DNA of 64,000 bases, taken from Verrucomicrobiaceae bacterium (lineage in GTDB: Bacteria > Verrucomicrobiota > Verrucomicrobiia > Verrucomicrobiales > Verrucomicrobiaceae). Where the stretch lies: the NCBI GenBank assembly GCA_016795465.1, contig JAEUHK010000101.1:1-64000 (forward strand), given 5' to 3'. The translations under genes were made by a program, and so were the position numbers. Numbering within the stretch: the stretch's first letter is position 1; the number at the start of each line of letters is the position of its first letter. The notes below the pieces were generated by a model. The model was given only the letters and a program-made list of their open reading frames with translations, did not search any database and was not told the origin of the DNA. Shown in pieces: positions 8,523 through 17,606 of this stretch.

Positions 8523-9442
8523 GGCAAAGCATCCAACCATATCAGGAACTTGTCCTTCCACCTCGCGGATTCTTCATCGCGGCCCAAGGCGAAGCCGTGG
8601 CCGCCGGAGTTCACGATCAGAAGCTCCACCGGGACATTCACTTTACGCAATGCTTCAGCGAGGAGTTCGGCATTCGGCAGCGGGACGACTTTGTCGTTGG
8701 TGGCGTGGCAGAGGAAGAAGGACGGGAGACCGGGGCGGGCCCGCTTTTCGAGGGACAACTCGGCGATGCGGGCTTCGCTCGGTGCGGGGCCGAGGAGGCG
8801 CTCGCGGGAGCCGGCGTGCATGGACTCGCCGTGCATGAGGGTGACGGCATACATGAGCACGGCGAAGTCGGGGCGAGAGCCGTCGGCGGCCTCGCCGAGC
8901 ATCGCGGTGCTGCCGGCGAGATGGCCGCCCGCGGAGAAACCGATGATGCCGATGCGCTGCGGATCGATCTGCCAGTCGCTCGCGTGGCGACGGAGCACGC
9001 GGATGGCTTCAAGTGCGTCTTGCTGGCTGTCGGGCAGGCCTTTTTCAAAGGTGTCCGCTTTGGGCAGTCGATACTTCAAGACAGCCATCGTGAGGCCTTT
9101 TGCGGCAAAATAGCGAGCGATGGCATGTCCCTCGCGGTCGATGACCTCCATCGCATAACCACCGCCGGGGCAGACGACCATCGCGGCGTTGCGATGCGCG
9201 GCTTTCTCGGGTCGATAGACGGTGAGCGTGGGCGTTTGGATGTTTTCGATGGTTCGGTTGAGGCCGAGGTCGTCGTAGTTGCCGATGCGGAAGGTGACTT
9301 TTTCAGCTTCGGGTGCCGGTGCGCCTTTCACGGCCTTTGCCTGCAGCGGACGCAGTGGAAACTCGGCATGATCTCCCGGCGCGATGGTTTGAGCGCGCAG
9401 CATGCTCGCAGTGGAGATGAGGAGGACGAGCGTGAGTTTCAT
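8519..9442 (-). CDS. Exported alpha/beta-hydrolase, carbohydrate-esterase type
   Basis: The 307-aa protein has a signal peptide (LTLVLLISTASMLRA) and a complete esterase core: oxyanion-hole motif CPGGGY (91-96), nucleophile elbow GFSAGG with Ser170, acid D250 in CHATND and histidine H282 in GGHGF. This arrangement matches the acetyl-xylan/BD-FAE esterase group that removes acyl groups from sugars. It overlaps both neighbours by four bases (ATGA), which shows tight coupling within operon A. The natural substrate is unknown. Confidence 0.85.
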   Translation of the reverse strand: MKLTLVLLISTASMLRAQTIAPGDHAEFPLRPLQAKAVKGAPAPEAEKVTFRIGNYDDLGLNRTIENIQTPTLTVYRPEKAAHRNAAMVVCPGGGYAMEVIDREGHAIARYFAAKGLTMAVLKYRLPKADTFEKGLPDSQQDALEAIRVLRRHASDWQIDPQRIGIIGFSAGGHLAGSTAMLGEAADGSRPDFAVLMYAVTLMHGESMHAGSRERLLGPAPSEARIAELSLEKRARPGLPSFFLCHATNDKVVPLPNAELLAEALRKVNVPVELLIVNSGGHGFALGRDEESARWKDKFLIWLDALP

Positions 9443-10464
9443 TTCGCGGGCGAACTGCGTGTCGGTTTGAAGGTATCTGGCGGCGCGACGCAGAGCTGCA
9501 CGATGGCCTCGCGCACGCGGGCGGTCTGCTCGGGTGTCATAGTGAGGAAACGGTGCAGACCTTTGTCATTCTTGCCTTTGCGGAAGGTGGTCGCGCCATT
9601 TGGTTCGACGGTCACGGTGCCCGGCGGCGAGAGATCGAAGTAGCCACGATCCGGCAGCACGGCATACAGAACGGACGTTGGGTCCCAGGTAGGCCGGTCG
9701 TGCGGCATCGGCAGGTAGCGAATGTAGGCCTCCTTCAGCGGATGATGCGGCAGGTAGTCGAGGTCGCGCTCGATGACCTCGTGCGGAAACGGGGCTGCGC
9801 GGCCTATCTCAACGCCGCTCCACACGATGGGCGTGGGCCATTTCTTCGCCACCTTCTCCGCGGTGGGCACGTCGATGCGCACGTTGTATTCGAGATACCG
9901 CGTCTCGAAGTTCACCGTCTGGAAAGCCCCCGCCATCACGCTGAGCAGTTTCACCTTTTTCGCCACGAGTTCGCGTCCGCCGGGCGCATCGAGCAGGCGG
10001 CCGAGATTCGTGAAAAAGCCGACCTGAGCGATGACGACGCTGTGGTCCGGTTGCGCGGCGAGGGTCTTCATCAGCAACTCCACCGCCTCCGGTGCCTCGG
10101 TGCCGCTCGTGAGGTCATGCGGGTAACGCGGCGTGCCATCGGCGTTCTTTTCGTCGGCCAGCAAGTTGAAGCGCCCCGGCTCCTTCGCGCCGCCATCCCG
10201 CACGACTCCGATGGGGATGTCCGGTCGGCCATAAAACGTGTTCACCGCATCCGTGAACGCCGCCGCCTGCGGATGATCCTTCGTCAGCGTGACCGCCAGC
10301 AACTCGCATGCGCCCCGCGATTGCAAGGTGTGAATCGCGATGAGCGCCATGACATCATCGACATCGTTCCCCATGTCCGTGTCAAAGATGAGCCGCACCG
10401 GCTCGGCGTGTGTTAGAACGAGCGAGCCATGGAGCAGCGCGAGGATGGCGAGGAGGTGTTTCAT
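9439..10464 (-). CDS. Exported nucleoside hydrolase (IunH/RihB-like)
   Basis: The 341-aa protein carries the calcium-binding signature DTDMGNDVDD at residues 28-37, diagnostic of inosine-uridine-type nucleoside hydrolases, which split nucleosides into base and ribose. An N-terminal signal peptide (HLLAILALLHGSLVLTHA) places it outside the cytoplasm; most characterised family members are cytoplasmic. With the sugar porter and ribokinase upstream it suggests release of ribose outside, uptake and phosphorylation. Substrate range, including non-nucleoside ribosides, cannot be read from sequence. Confidence 0.88.
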   Translation of the reverse strand: MKHLLAILALLHGSLVLTHAEPVRLIFDTDMGNDVDDVMALIAIHTLQSRGACELLAVTLTKDHPQAAAFTDAVNTFYGRPDIPIGVVRDGGAKEPGRFNLLADEKNADGTPRYPHDLTSGTEAPEAVELLMKTLAAQPDHSVVIAQVGFFTNLGRLLDAPGGRELVAKKVKLLSVMAGAFQTVNFETRYLEYNVRIDVPTAEKVAKKWPTPIVWSGVEIGRAAPFPHEVIERDLDYLPHHPLKEAYIRYLPMPHDRPTWDPTSVLYAVLPDRGYFDLSPPGTVTVEPNGATTFRKGKNDKGLHRFLTMTPEQTARVREAIVQLCVAPPDTFKPTRSSPAK

Positions 10465-10487
10465 GAGTTGAGCATTGTGTTTGGGAT

Positions 10488-11417
10488 TCAGGCGTGGCGA
10501 CGCAGCAACGCCACGATCTCGCGGCGTTTCGGGGCGGAGGGTTGGGCGCCGAGGCGGGTGATGCTGAGGGCGGCGGCGGCGTTGGCGAATCGGATGGCTT
10601 CGGGCAGCGGGTGGTTTTCGCCGAGGGCGACGGCGAGGGCGCCGTTGAAGGTGTCGCCGGCGGCGGTGGTATCGACGGGCTGGACGGGGAAGGACGGAAT
10701 GAGGAGTCGCGTGCCGTCGTCCATGGCGAGGAAGGCACCGCGGGCTCCGAGCGTGATGATGACATGGCGCACGCCGGCTTTTTGAAGGGCGTTCGCGGCG
10801 CGGTGGCAGTCTTTTTCACTGCGAACGCGGATGCCGGTGAGGGTTTCGGCCTCGGTTTCGTTCGGCGTGATGATGGTGAGCTGGCGGAGCAACTCCGCTG
10901 GCAGTGTTTGAGCCGGTGCAGGATTCAAAATGACGCGCACACCGGCTTTTGCGGCGATCTCGGCGGCGGCCTGGATGGTGGGCAGCGGGGTTTCGAGCTG
11001 CATGAGCAGCGTGTGGGCATGGCGAATGGTTTTCGCGGCCTTTCTCACATGCGCGGGCGTGAGGCGTTGATTCGCGCCACCGGCCACGGCGATGCTGTTT
11101 TCGCCTTTTTCATCAACGAGGATGAGGGCGACGCCGGATGCGGCTTTGGCATCGCGGCTGACGTGTGTCACGTCGATGCCTTCGCCGCGCCAGCTCGCGA
11201 GGGAGGCATCGCCGAGCGCATCGCTGCCGATGCGGGCGATGAAGCTCACGCTGCCACCCGCGCGTCTCGCGGCCACGGCCTGATTCGCGCCTTTGCCGCC
11301 CGCAGCGGTGATGAACTCGCCGCCGAGCACGGTTTCACCGGGACGCGGCAGCGTGCGGGTGCGCACGATCATGTCGGTATTCGAGCTGCCGAGGACGACG
11401 AGAGGTGAGGCGGGCAT
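10488..11417 (-). CDS. rbsK: Ribokinase
   Basis: The 309-aa PfkB-family kinase has the N-terminal sugar-binding stretch GGKGANQAVAA (40-50) and the C-terminal signature DTTAAGDTFNGA with catalytic D255. It phosphorylates ribose at O5 using ATP in the cytoplasm. Length and motifs are typical of RbsK. It lies 15 bases after the porter gene and 23 bases before the nucleoside hydrolase gene, completing a riboside-to-ribose-5-phosphate route. Confidence 0.88.
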   Translation of the reverse strand: MPASPLVVLGSSNTDMIVRTRTLPRPGETVLGGEFITAAGGKGANQAVAARRAGGSVSFIARIGSDALGDASLASWRGEGIDVTHVSRDAKAASGVALILVDEKGENSIAVAGGANQRLTPAHVRKAAKTIRHAHTLLMQLETPLPTIQAAAEIAAKAGVRVILNPAPAQTLPAELLRQLTIITPNETEAETLTGIRVRSEKDCHRAANALQKAGVRHVIITLGARGAFLAMDDGTRLLIPSFPVQPVDTTAAGDTFNGALAVALGENHPLPEAIRFANAAAALSITRLGAQPSAPKRREIVALLRRHA

Positions 11418-11432
11418 GAGACGAGGCGGGGT

Positions 11433-12440
11433 TTAGTTTTTCGATGCGATGAGGATGGCGAGGCCGAAGAGGTAGAAGACGATCATCGCGCCGAGCAGTC
11501 TGCTGGTGCCGGACGGCGCGGCTTTGAACTCCTTCCACACAAACACGCCCCACAGCGCCCCGACCATCGTCGCGCCTTGGCCGAGTCCATACGAGAGCGC
11601 GGCACCGGCCTTTGTGCTGGCGATGATGCTGAAGGCCATGCCGAGATTCCAGATCATGCCGCCGAGCACGCCGATGAGATGAAGGCGCGGCGTGCCCTTG
11701 GTAAAATAGTCGGGAAAGCTCACGCGGGCTCCGGTGAAGGGCCGCCACATCGCGAAGGTATTCCACACGAAGCTGGAGAGCAGCACGCCGCTGCTGAAGA
11801 GCACGATGGCGGTGTAAGGGCTGAGTTTGCCGGGCTCCAGCGCCCGCGTGGCCGCATCAATGCCGCTCATGGCCTGCGCGACGTATTTGTAAAAGAAGCC
11901 CATGAGCAATCCGGCGACGATGGCGAGCACGATGCCTTTCATCGGCGCGGTGCCGTTGTGCGAGAGGCGTTTGTAAGCGAGCGCATCGAGCACGATGGCG
12001 ATCGCGATGGCCGCGACGCCCGCGCCGAGCATGAGCGGGTTGCCTTCGCCCGTGCTGAGGTAGGTGGTGACCACGCCGAGCACGAGCGCGAGTCCTACGC
12101 CGACCGGAAACGCGACCGCCATGCCCGCGATGTCGATGGCGGCGACGAGGAGGATGTTGGAGAGATTGAAAATCACACCGCCGAGGAAGGCGGAGCCGAT
12201 ATGCCGTGTCTCCGCCTGCGTGAGATCCGGCAGGAAGCCGCGTCCGCCCTCGCCATGACTGCCGAGCGTGAAGGCGAGCACCAACGATAGCAGCAGCACG
12301 CCGATACAATAGTCCCAGTAGAAGAGCTGAAAGGGCCACTGCTCGCCCGTGAGCTTTTGCGTATTCGCCCACGAGCCCCAGCAGATCATCGTGATGACGC
12401 AGAGGGCGATGGCGAGAGGATAGGATTCGACGATGAACAT
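11433..12440 (-). CDS. GRP/RhaT-type sugar porter, probably ribose uptake
   Basis: The 335-aa protein has about ten membrane segments and the drug/metabolite-transporter fold. MICWGSWANTQKL near residue 18 and the repeated Gly-rich helices are characteristic of the glucose/ribose porter and RhaT group of proton symporters. No ABC-type ribose system is nearby, so this is the likely importer of the ribose made by the exported nucleoside hydrolase. The sugar specificity is inferred from the adjacent ribokinase gene. Confidence 0.8.
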   Translation of the reverse strand: MFIVESYPLAIALCVITMICWGSWANTQKLTGEQWPFQLFYWDYCIGVLLLSLVLAFTLGSHGEGGRGFLPDLTQAETRHIGSAFLGGVIFNLSNILLVAAIDIAGMAVAFPVGVGLALVLGVVTTYLSTGEGNPLMLGAGVAAIAIAIVLDALAYKRLSHNGTAPMKGIVLAIVAGLLMGFFYKYVAQAMSGIDAATRALEPGKLSPYTAIVLFSSGVLLSSFVWNTFAMWRPFTGARVSFPDYFTKGTPRLHLIGVLGGMIWNLGMAFSIIASTKAGAALSYGLGQGATMVGALWGVFVWKEFKAAPSGTSRLLGAMIVFYLFGLAILIASKN

Positions 12441-12461
12441 GGCGGTGCGTGTGTTTTGCGA

Positions 12462-13961
12462 TCAGGGCTTCAGCAGCTCGGCGAGGTCGTAGCTGGAGAT
12501 TTCGATGTCTTCCTTGTTCACCGCGTAGATGACGTGCAGGCGACCACCGCGCTCCATGGCGTCGGCGTATTGGAAGCTGTGATCCACTTTCGCCTTGCCG
12601 GGATAGCGACGCGCGGGCGAGTCGCGGCGGAGGATTTTGGGATTCGAGAAGGTCCATCCATCGCGGCTGAAGCTGATGGTGAGCGGGTCGCGCAGGCCGC
12701 TGGTCTTCGGGTTGTTGATGAGGAAGAAGGCACCGTCCTTCAATCGGCCCGCGAAGTTCTTGCTGACGGCATCGGGGTAGTTTGTCTTCACCGGCAGCGT
12801 CCAGGTGTCACCGTGATCAAAGCTGAGCGAGTGGTAGAGGCGCTTCGTCTTGCCCTGGTCGCGAATGATGAGGTGCAGCATGCCTTCGGCATCCGCAAAG
12901 GCGGCCGTTTCGCTGAGGCGATAGTCGGGCGGGAAGTTCGGATGCTTCTTCACCTCCCACTGGCCCTTTTGCGGCAAGGAACGAGCCGTGAAGAAGTGCG
13001 CGGCATCATCGCGCCACACGAAGAAGTCGCGGCCCTGCACTTTGAGCGGCGGGTAATAGACCATGCAGTTGTCGGCGAAGATGGATTCGTCCTTCCAGCC
13101 CTCCGCGGTCCATTTCAGACGCACAAGTTTCGCGTTCGCCCAGATCTTGCCATCGCGGTCGCCTTCATTCAGGCAGCCGAGCGCGTAGAGCGTGCCGTTA
13201 TCCACATACAAACCGGACGCGAGCCAGCGCTGCGGTCCGTTTTCGCCATCGGGATCGCCCGCGACGACGCCACTGTCGCTCCAGTGCTGACCATCCGTGC
13301 TGGTGGCAAAGCGGATGAACTGGCTGCTGCTGTCCTCATCCACGCGACCCGAGGACCAGATGGCCCAGAACTTCCCCGCATGATGCGCGATGAACGAATG
13401 CAGATTGAACTGCCACTGCCCTTCTTCCGCACGAAACACCGTCGCCGTGCGTGCTGGCACGACGGGCAACGCATCGGGATTCGCGAGCAGTGCCTCATCG
13501 ACGAGCAATCTCGCCGGATCACGCTTTTCGCCTTTCGGCAGCTCCACCCAAGGCGTGGAGCCTTTCAGCAACTCAACGCGGATTTTGGCCGCGAGTGCCT
13601 TGGCATCGTCTTGAGCCCCAGAAACGACGAAATCGCTCTTCGGAGCCAGTTTGGCCTTCAGCGCCGTTTTCAGCTCCACAATCCCATCGCCACCCGAAAG
13701 CCAAATCGCATGCCAATCACGCTTTGGCAGCGTTTCGAAGTCCCCAGCGGTGATTTCGCTACTCGATTGGACCTGATGAATCGTCGCGATGTCTCGCAAT
13801 TCGTCCTGCACGGCCTTCGCGTGATCATTTTCGCCAAGGAGAAGCACCGCCGCGCGATTCGGCCGCGATCTGTCATCAGGCAGCAAAGCCTTGAGCGAAA
13901 CCTCCGCGTGTGCGGTCGTCAGCGTGAGCAGGAAGATAGCGAGAAGGCAAAGGCGTTTCAT
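12462..13961 (-). CDS. Exported BNR/sialidase-like beta-propeller with N-terminal extension (first gene of operon A)
   Basis: The 499-aa protein starts at the ATG at 13961 with the signal peptide LCLLAIFLLTLTTAHA. Residues 20-150 form an extra domain with a Rossmann-like rhythm (AAVLLLGENDHAKAVQDEL, WHAIWLSGGDG) not present in its paralogue at 7335-8522. The C-terminal 340 residues carry Asp-box-like repeats (STDGQHWSDS, SFDHGDTWTLP, SRDGWTFSN). It is the promoter-proximal gene of operon A and lies 76 bases from the shared 17-bp motif. Activity is unproven. Confidence 0.8.
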   Translation of the reverse strand: MKRLCLLAIFLLTLTTAHAEVSLKALLPDDRSRPNRAAVLLLGENDHAKAVQDELRDIATIHQVQSSSEITAGDFETLPKRDWHAIWLSGGDGIVELKTALKAKLAPKSDFVVSGAQDDAKALAAKIRVELLKGSTPWVELPKGEKRDPARLLVDEALLANPDALPVVPARTATVFRAEEGQWQFNLHSFIAHHAGKFWAIWSSGRVDEDSSSQFIRFATSTDGQHWSDSGVVAGDPDGENGPQRWLASGLYVDNGTLYALGCLNEGDRDGKIWANAKLVRLKWTAEGWKDESIFADNCMVYYPPLKVQGRDFFVWRDDAAHFFTARSLPQKGQWEVKKHPNFPPDYRLSETAAFADAEGMLHLIIRDQGKTKRLYHSLSFDHGDTWTLPVKTNYPDAVSKNFAGRLKDGAFFLINNPKTSGLRDPLTISFSRDGWTFSNPKILRRDSPARRYPGKAKVDHSFQYADAMERGGRLHVIYAVNKEDIEISSYDLAELLKP

Positions 13962-14002
13962 ACAACAAGCAAGTCCCGCGCATCCCACGCGGCCTCACCA
14001 TC

Positions 14003-14677
14003 ATGCGAGCTGCCGACGCGGCTGACGACCGGGTTGCTGTTGTTCCTGTAAAGTCGTTCAGGGAAGATGAAACGCTGCTTGGCAAAGTGACTGCACGCGT
14101 CAAAGTCGGCGTCGTGCATCACTTCGATTACCAGCGCACCATCATCGCCTACCACGGCTGCGACGAGTCCGTGGTGAAGCGAGTGCTGGCGACCGGCGAG
14201 CCTTTGTCTGCCAGCGAGAATGACTACGACTGGCTGGGCTACGGGATCTATTTCTGGGAGTTCGGACCGGAGCGTGCGCTGGAGTGGGCAGTCGAGCAGA
14301 AGAAGCGGAATCCAACGCGGATCAGAAAACCAGCGGTGATCGGTGCGGTGATTCATCTCGGCAATTGCTTCGACCTGCTCGATACCAGAAACACCGACAA
14401 GCTGGAGGCTGCTTTCCAAGGTTATGCGAGCCTGGCTCCTGAGCCTCTGCCCATCAACAAGGGCCCACTGCACTTCCTCGACTGCGCTGTGATCAATTAC
14501 GGAATCCCCAAGCTCGAGGAAGCCTTCGATGTGAAGTTTCAAAGTGTCAGGGGTGTCTTTCAAGAGGGCACACCGGCGTTTGCCGGGTCTGACATTCGCA
14601 GAAAATCCCACATCCAGATTGCCGTCCGCGATCCCGGTTGCATCTTGGGCTACTTCAAACCGCAAATCCGTCTCTAG
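14003..14677 (+). CDS. Possible ADP-ribosyltransferase-fold protein
   Basis: The open frame gives up to 224 aa. The recognisable part begins at YHGCDESVVKRVL (from base 14150) and continues with SENDYDWLGYGIYFWE and RALEWA. An HG motif on the first strand followed by a G-x-G-hydroxyl/aromatic strand and an A-x-x-A/W-A helix is the layout of compact ADP-ribosyltransferase folds, but I do not see a certain catalytic Glu. The 14003 start would place the 17-bp operon motif inside the gene; in-frame GTGs at 14087 and 14114 fit the domain better. It is divergent from operon A and followed two bases later by a small gene, so toxin-antitoxin-like pairing is possible but unproven. Confidence 0.6.
   Translation: MRAADAADDRVAVVPVKSFREDETLLGKVTARVKVGVVHHFDYQRTIIAYHGCDESVVKRVLATGEPLSASENDYDWLGYGIYFWEFGPERALEWAVEQKKRNPTRIRKPAVIGAVIHLGNCFDLLDTRNTDKLEAAFQGYASLAPEPLPINKGPLHFLDCAVINYGIPKLEEAFDVKFQSVRGVFQEGTPAFAGSDIRRKSHIQIAVRDPGCILGYFKPQIRL
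14038..14054 (-). promoter_or_regulatory. 17-bp motif upstream of operon A, identical to the one upstream of operon B
   Basis: TGTTGTTCCTGTAAAGT on the plus strand (ACTTTACAGGAACAACA on the coding strand of operon A) lies 76 bases before the first ATG at 13961. The same 17 bases occur at 19042-19058 before operon B. It is a candidate operator for the LacI-family regulator at 19091, or a shared promoter element. Confidence 0.6.
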
Positions 14678-14679
14678 CG

Positions 14680-14928
14680 ATGCCAAACCTCCAAAGCAGA
14701 AGCACTCTCAGGAAGCCAGCCAACGGCGCGGCACGGGTCCGTGCAAATGGCGGCAGGAAGCCAGCAAAGCCATCCACGCCTTATCCCGGTTACATGACGG
14801 ACGAGTGGCATGAATACGGCATGGCCGTGCTGCGGAGCCAGACAAAGGCTCAGTTCCGCGCGGACCTCGTCCGCTACGGCATTACCGACAAGCAGGGCAA
14901 ATACACCGCGCCTTACCGAAACGCGTAA
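14680..14928 (+). CDS. Small basic protein paired with the ART-like gene
   Basis: The 82-aa protein has a Lys/Arg-rich N-terminal half (SRSTLRKPANGAARVRANGG) and a more conserved-looking tail containing YMTDEWHEYGMAVLRSQTK and ADLVRYGITDKQGKYT. It begins two bases after the stop codon of the ART-like gene, so the two are certainly co-transcribed. The basic flexible start and short helical tail would suit an antitoxin or nucleic-acid-binding partner, but this is inference from size and position. It ends 17 bases from the convergent propeller gene. Confidence 0.6.
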   Translation: MPNLQSRSTLRKPANGAARVRANGGRKPAKPSTPYPGYMTDEWHEYGMAVLRSQTKAQFRADLVRYGITDKQGKYTAPYRNA

Positions 14929-14945
14929 GCCTTCGTCGAGCGTCT

Positions 14946-16037
14946 TCACGGCCTCCAGATCGTCGCTTCGATGTGCTGCTGCGGGATCTTATTGGTGCTG
15001 AAGTAGTAGAGGATGACGAGGCGGCCATCGGGGCGGAGGGCGGCGCGGGTGTAGCCGAGGTCCCATTTGCGGCCGTCGGCGCGGAGGGTGATTTCGTTGC
15101 TCCAGGTGCGCCCGCCGTCGTCGCTGAGCTTGGCGCTGAGCTGGCAAGGCACGCTGCGACGATTCCCATAGACGGCGGCGAGACGATCACCGCCGAGGCG
15201 GAGGAGCGTGATAGGATTGGTGCTCCCTTTTTCGAGCGTGGTGACGCTCTTCCAGGTGTGGCCGCCATCGGTGGATTCCTCGATGCGGGTCCACTTGCCG
15301 CGGTCGATGCGATTGCGCAGAGCACAGACGAGTCGGCCATCATCCAGGCGCACGACGGAAGGCATTGTGGAGGAGAGGTAGGGCTCTTGGGTGCGGCTCT
15401 TCTTTGGCAAGGAATCGATCAGGTCGGGGCCGATCCACGAGAGGAAGTGGAAGCTCTTGCCGCCATCGGTGGTCTCGACCGCGCAGGAGCGGATGCGTGT
15501 GCCGCGACCGTCATTCACGGTGCAGGGGATGAAAAAGAGGCACGCTGACTTGCCGGTGACGACGTAGCTGGTGCGTGCGTCCATGTCCTGGCCGAAGTCG
15601 GGCACGCGATACGCGCCCTGCCAACTGCGACCACGGTCGGTGGAGGTGAAAAAGAAGCATCCGCGCAGTTTCATCGCGAAATCGGGATGCGTGAAGTCGA
15701 TGCCGCCGGACAAGGCCTGATGTCGCGAGGGACTGGCGAACTTCGCGGGCGGTTGGACGTTCGCGTGACGCTCCACCGTCCACGTTTGGCCACCATCGAG
15801 GCTGCGGGCAAAGGCGACGCCCATCTCGCCGACGAGGCTGTGTTTGTCGCCGCGTTCCTCGAACTTCGCGACGTTGAACCCGACGAGGATTTCATCGCCC
15901 CAGCTCCACAGACCTTCATTCGCGGGCCAAGCGGCGAACTCGTCTTCGCGATGATAAACGACTCGATGCGCCACATCGGGCGTTTGCGCCTGCGCGAGGC
16001 CGATGAAGGCAAAAAGCAGTGTGAGGATCGTTTTCAT
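14946..16037 (-). CDS. Exported BNR/sialidase-like propeller (operon B)
   Basis: The 363-aa protein starts at the ATG at 16037 with signal peptide ILTLLFAFIGLAQA. It has several canonical Asp boxes (SLDGGQTWTV, STDRGRSWQG, TTDGGKSFHF, STDGGHTWKS, SDDGGRTWSN), more regular than those of the operon A paralogues, and it fits exo-sialidase-type glycosidases. An arginine triad cannot be confirmed by eye. Its start overlaps the symporter stop by four bases (ATGA), so it is the third gene of operon B. Confidence 0.82.
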   Translation of the reverse strand: MKTILTLLFAFIGLAQAQTPDVAHRVVYHREDEFAAWPANEGLWSWGDEILVGFNVAKFEERGDKHSLVGEMGVAFARSLDGGQTWTVERHANVQPPAKFASPSRHQALSGGIDFTHPDFAMKLRGCFFFTSTDRGRSWQGAYRVPDFGQDMDARTSYVVTGKSACLFFIPCTVNDGRGTRIRSCAVETTDGGKSFHFLSWIGPDLIDSLPKKSRTQEPYLSSTMPSVVRLDDGRLVCALRNRIDRGKWTRIEESTDGGHTWKSVTTLEKGSTNPITLLRLGGDRLAAVYGNRRSVPCQLSAKLSDDGGRTWSNEITLRADGRKWDLGYTRAALRPDGRLVILYYFSTNKIPQQHIEATIWRP

Positions 16038-17602
16038 GGAGTGTCGTGGTTGGGCGACTCTTCGCGATCCCACAGCGTGAGCCGCGAGAGGTCGCGAGGC
16101 GGCGCGGGCAGGCACTTCGAGGCGAAGAAGCACACGGCGAACATGACGACGTTCGCGAGGATGGCCGTGTAGTAGGGATCGAAGGTGCGAGGCAGCACTT
16201 TGAACTGCATCAGCGCCGCATACGCGGTGAAGGCGAGCGTGGCGGCCATGCCCGCGAGCACCGCACGGTGGTCGCCGAGACGCGTGAGGATGCCGAAAAG
16301 GAACGCGCCTGCGATGCCGCCGCCGAACATCGCGGTGACGGTGATGGAGGTGTCCATGAGCGTCTTGCCATCGGCGAGATGAAACAGCACCGCGCCGCCC
16401 ATCATGAGCAGCGAGAGCATCACGGAGGTGAGTTTGCCCGTGGTCAAATAGTGCGCGTCATCGCGGTCGCGCACGAGGTGCTTCCGGTAGAGGTCGTTCA
16501 CCCACACCATGCCTGCGGCGCTCACGCAGGTGCCGAGGCTCGACATGCCTGCGGCAAGCGCGGCGGAGATGACGAGGCCTGCCACGCCATGCGGCAGCGC
16601 GGTGATGATGAAGTGCGGCAGGATGTCTTCCGCCTTGCGCGTGCCCGCGAGCACCTCGCGCGAGAGGTCGTCGGGATGCTGCTGGTAGTAAACCCACAGG
16701 CAGGTGCCGAGAAACATGAACGTGGTCCAGATCGGCAATGCGCCGAGCCCGAGCACCCACATGGATTTGCGGGCTTCCTTGGCCGATTTCGCTGCGCACC
16801 AACGCTGCACGGTGTCTTGATCGAGTTGACCGGCGATGTATTGCGCCGCGCCGACGAGCATGAGCATGGCGGCGGTCTTTTCCGAGAAGGAGAAGCCACC
16901 GCACAAAGGCTCCAGCGCTCCCGTGGCGGCATTCAGATCGCGAAACGAAATCTTCTCCGCGCCGACGGCCTGCGCCCAAACTTCCGCAAAGCCACCGGGC
17001 ACCGCATTCAACACGACGAGCACACAACCCAGCGCACCCGCGATGAGCACGATGGTTTGCAGCACCTCCGTCCACACCACGGCCTCAAAGCCGCCCTTCG
17101 TCGCATACAAGCCGGTGAAGCCCGCAACGAGCGCCGCGCACAGCACGAGATCGAGCCCGAGGAGATTCGCGAGCAGCACGGCGAGCAGATACGTGATCGT
17201 GGCCATGCGCACGACCTGCGCGGCGAGATACACGAGCGCCGCATACACACTCACCGGCGCACCGAAGCGCAGATGCAGATAGTGATAGGCCGAACTCGCG
17301 CGTCCACCGCGAAAGAACGGCACGAAGAGCCACGCCGCGAGCAGCGCGACCATGGGAAATGCGAGATTCGGCAGCAGCCGCACCCACGACGTCTTGAAAC
17401 TGTCCGCCGGATACGCGGTGAAGGTCACCGAGCTGATGGTGCCGCCAATGAAGCTCAATCCCACCGCCCAGCCGGGGAACGAACGGTCGCCGAGGTAGTA
17501 GCGCTCCGTGCTGCGATTCTTCCGCGAGAAGCGCAGGCCAACCACGAGCGTCACGGCAAAGTAAGCCGCGATCACGAGCAGGTCGATCCAGTGCACGTTC
17601 AT
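16034..17602 (-). CDS. Sodium:solute symporter (SSS family)
   Basis: The 522-aa protein has about 13 membrane segments. The start at 17602 (MNVHWIDLLVIAAYFA) places the first helix at the N-terminus; the next motif, YYLGDRSFPGWAVGLSFIGG, is the SSS family region around helix 2, and FTAYPADSF follows. It would import a sugar, carboxylate or similar solute with sodium. It starts four bases after the oxidoreductase stop and is coupled to the propeller gene downstream. The substrate is probably the product of that propeller or the substrate of the oxidoreductase. Confidence 0.88.
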   Translation of the reverse strand: MNVHWIDLLVIAAYFAVTLVVGLRFSRKNRSTERYYLGDRSFPGWAVGLSFIGGTISSVTFTAYPADSFKTSWVRLLPNLAFPMVALLAAWLFVPFFRGGRASSAYHYLHLRFGAPVSVYAALVYLAAQVVRMATITYLLAVLLANLLGLDLVLCAALVAGFTGLYATKGGFEAVVWTEVLQTIVLIAGALGCVLVVLNAVPGGFAEVWAQAVGAEKISFRDLNAATGALEPLCGGFSFSEKTAAMLMLVGAAQYIAGQLDQDTVQRWCAAKSAKEARKSMWVLGLGALPIWTTFMFLGTCLWVYYQQHPDDLSREVLAGTRKAEDILPHFIITALPHGVAGLVISAALAAGMSSLGTCVSAAGMVWVNDLYRKHLVRDRDDAHYLTTGKLTSVMLSLLMMGGAVLFHLADGKTLMDTSITVTAMFGGGIAGAFLFGILTRLGDHRAVLAGMAATLAFTAYAALMQFKVLPRTFDPYYTAILANVVMFAVCFFASKCLPAPPRDLSRLTLWDREESPNHDTP

Positions 17603-17606
17603 GGTT

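Noticed and set aside
12357..14051. 564-aa open frame on the plus strand
   Set aside because: It is antisense to the propeller and porter genes, Arg/His/Ala-biased and without domains.
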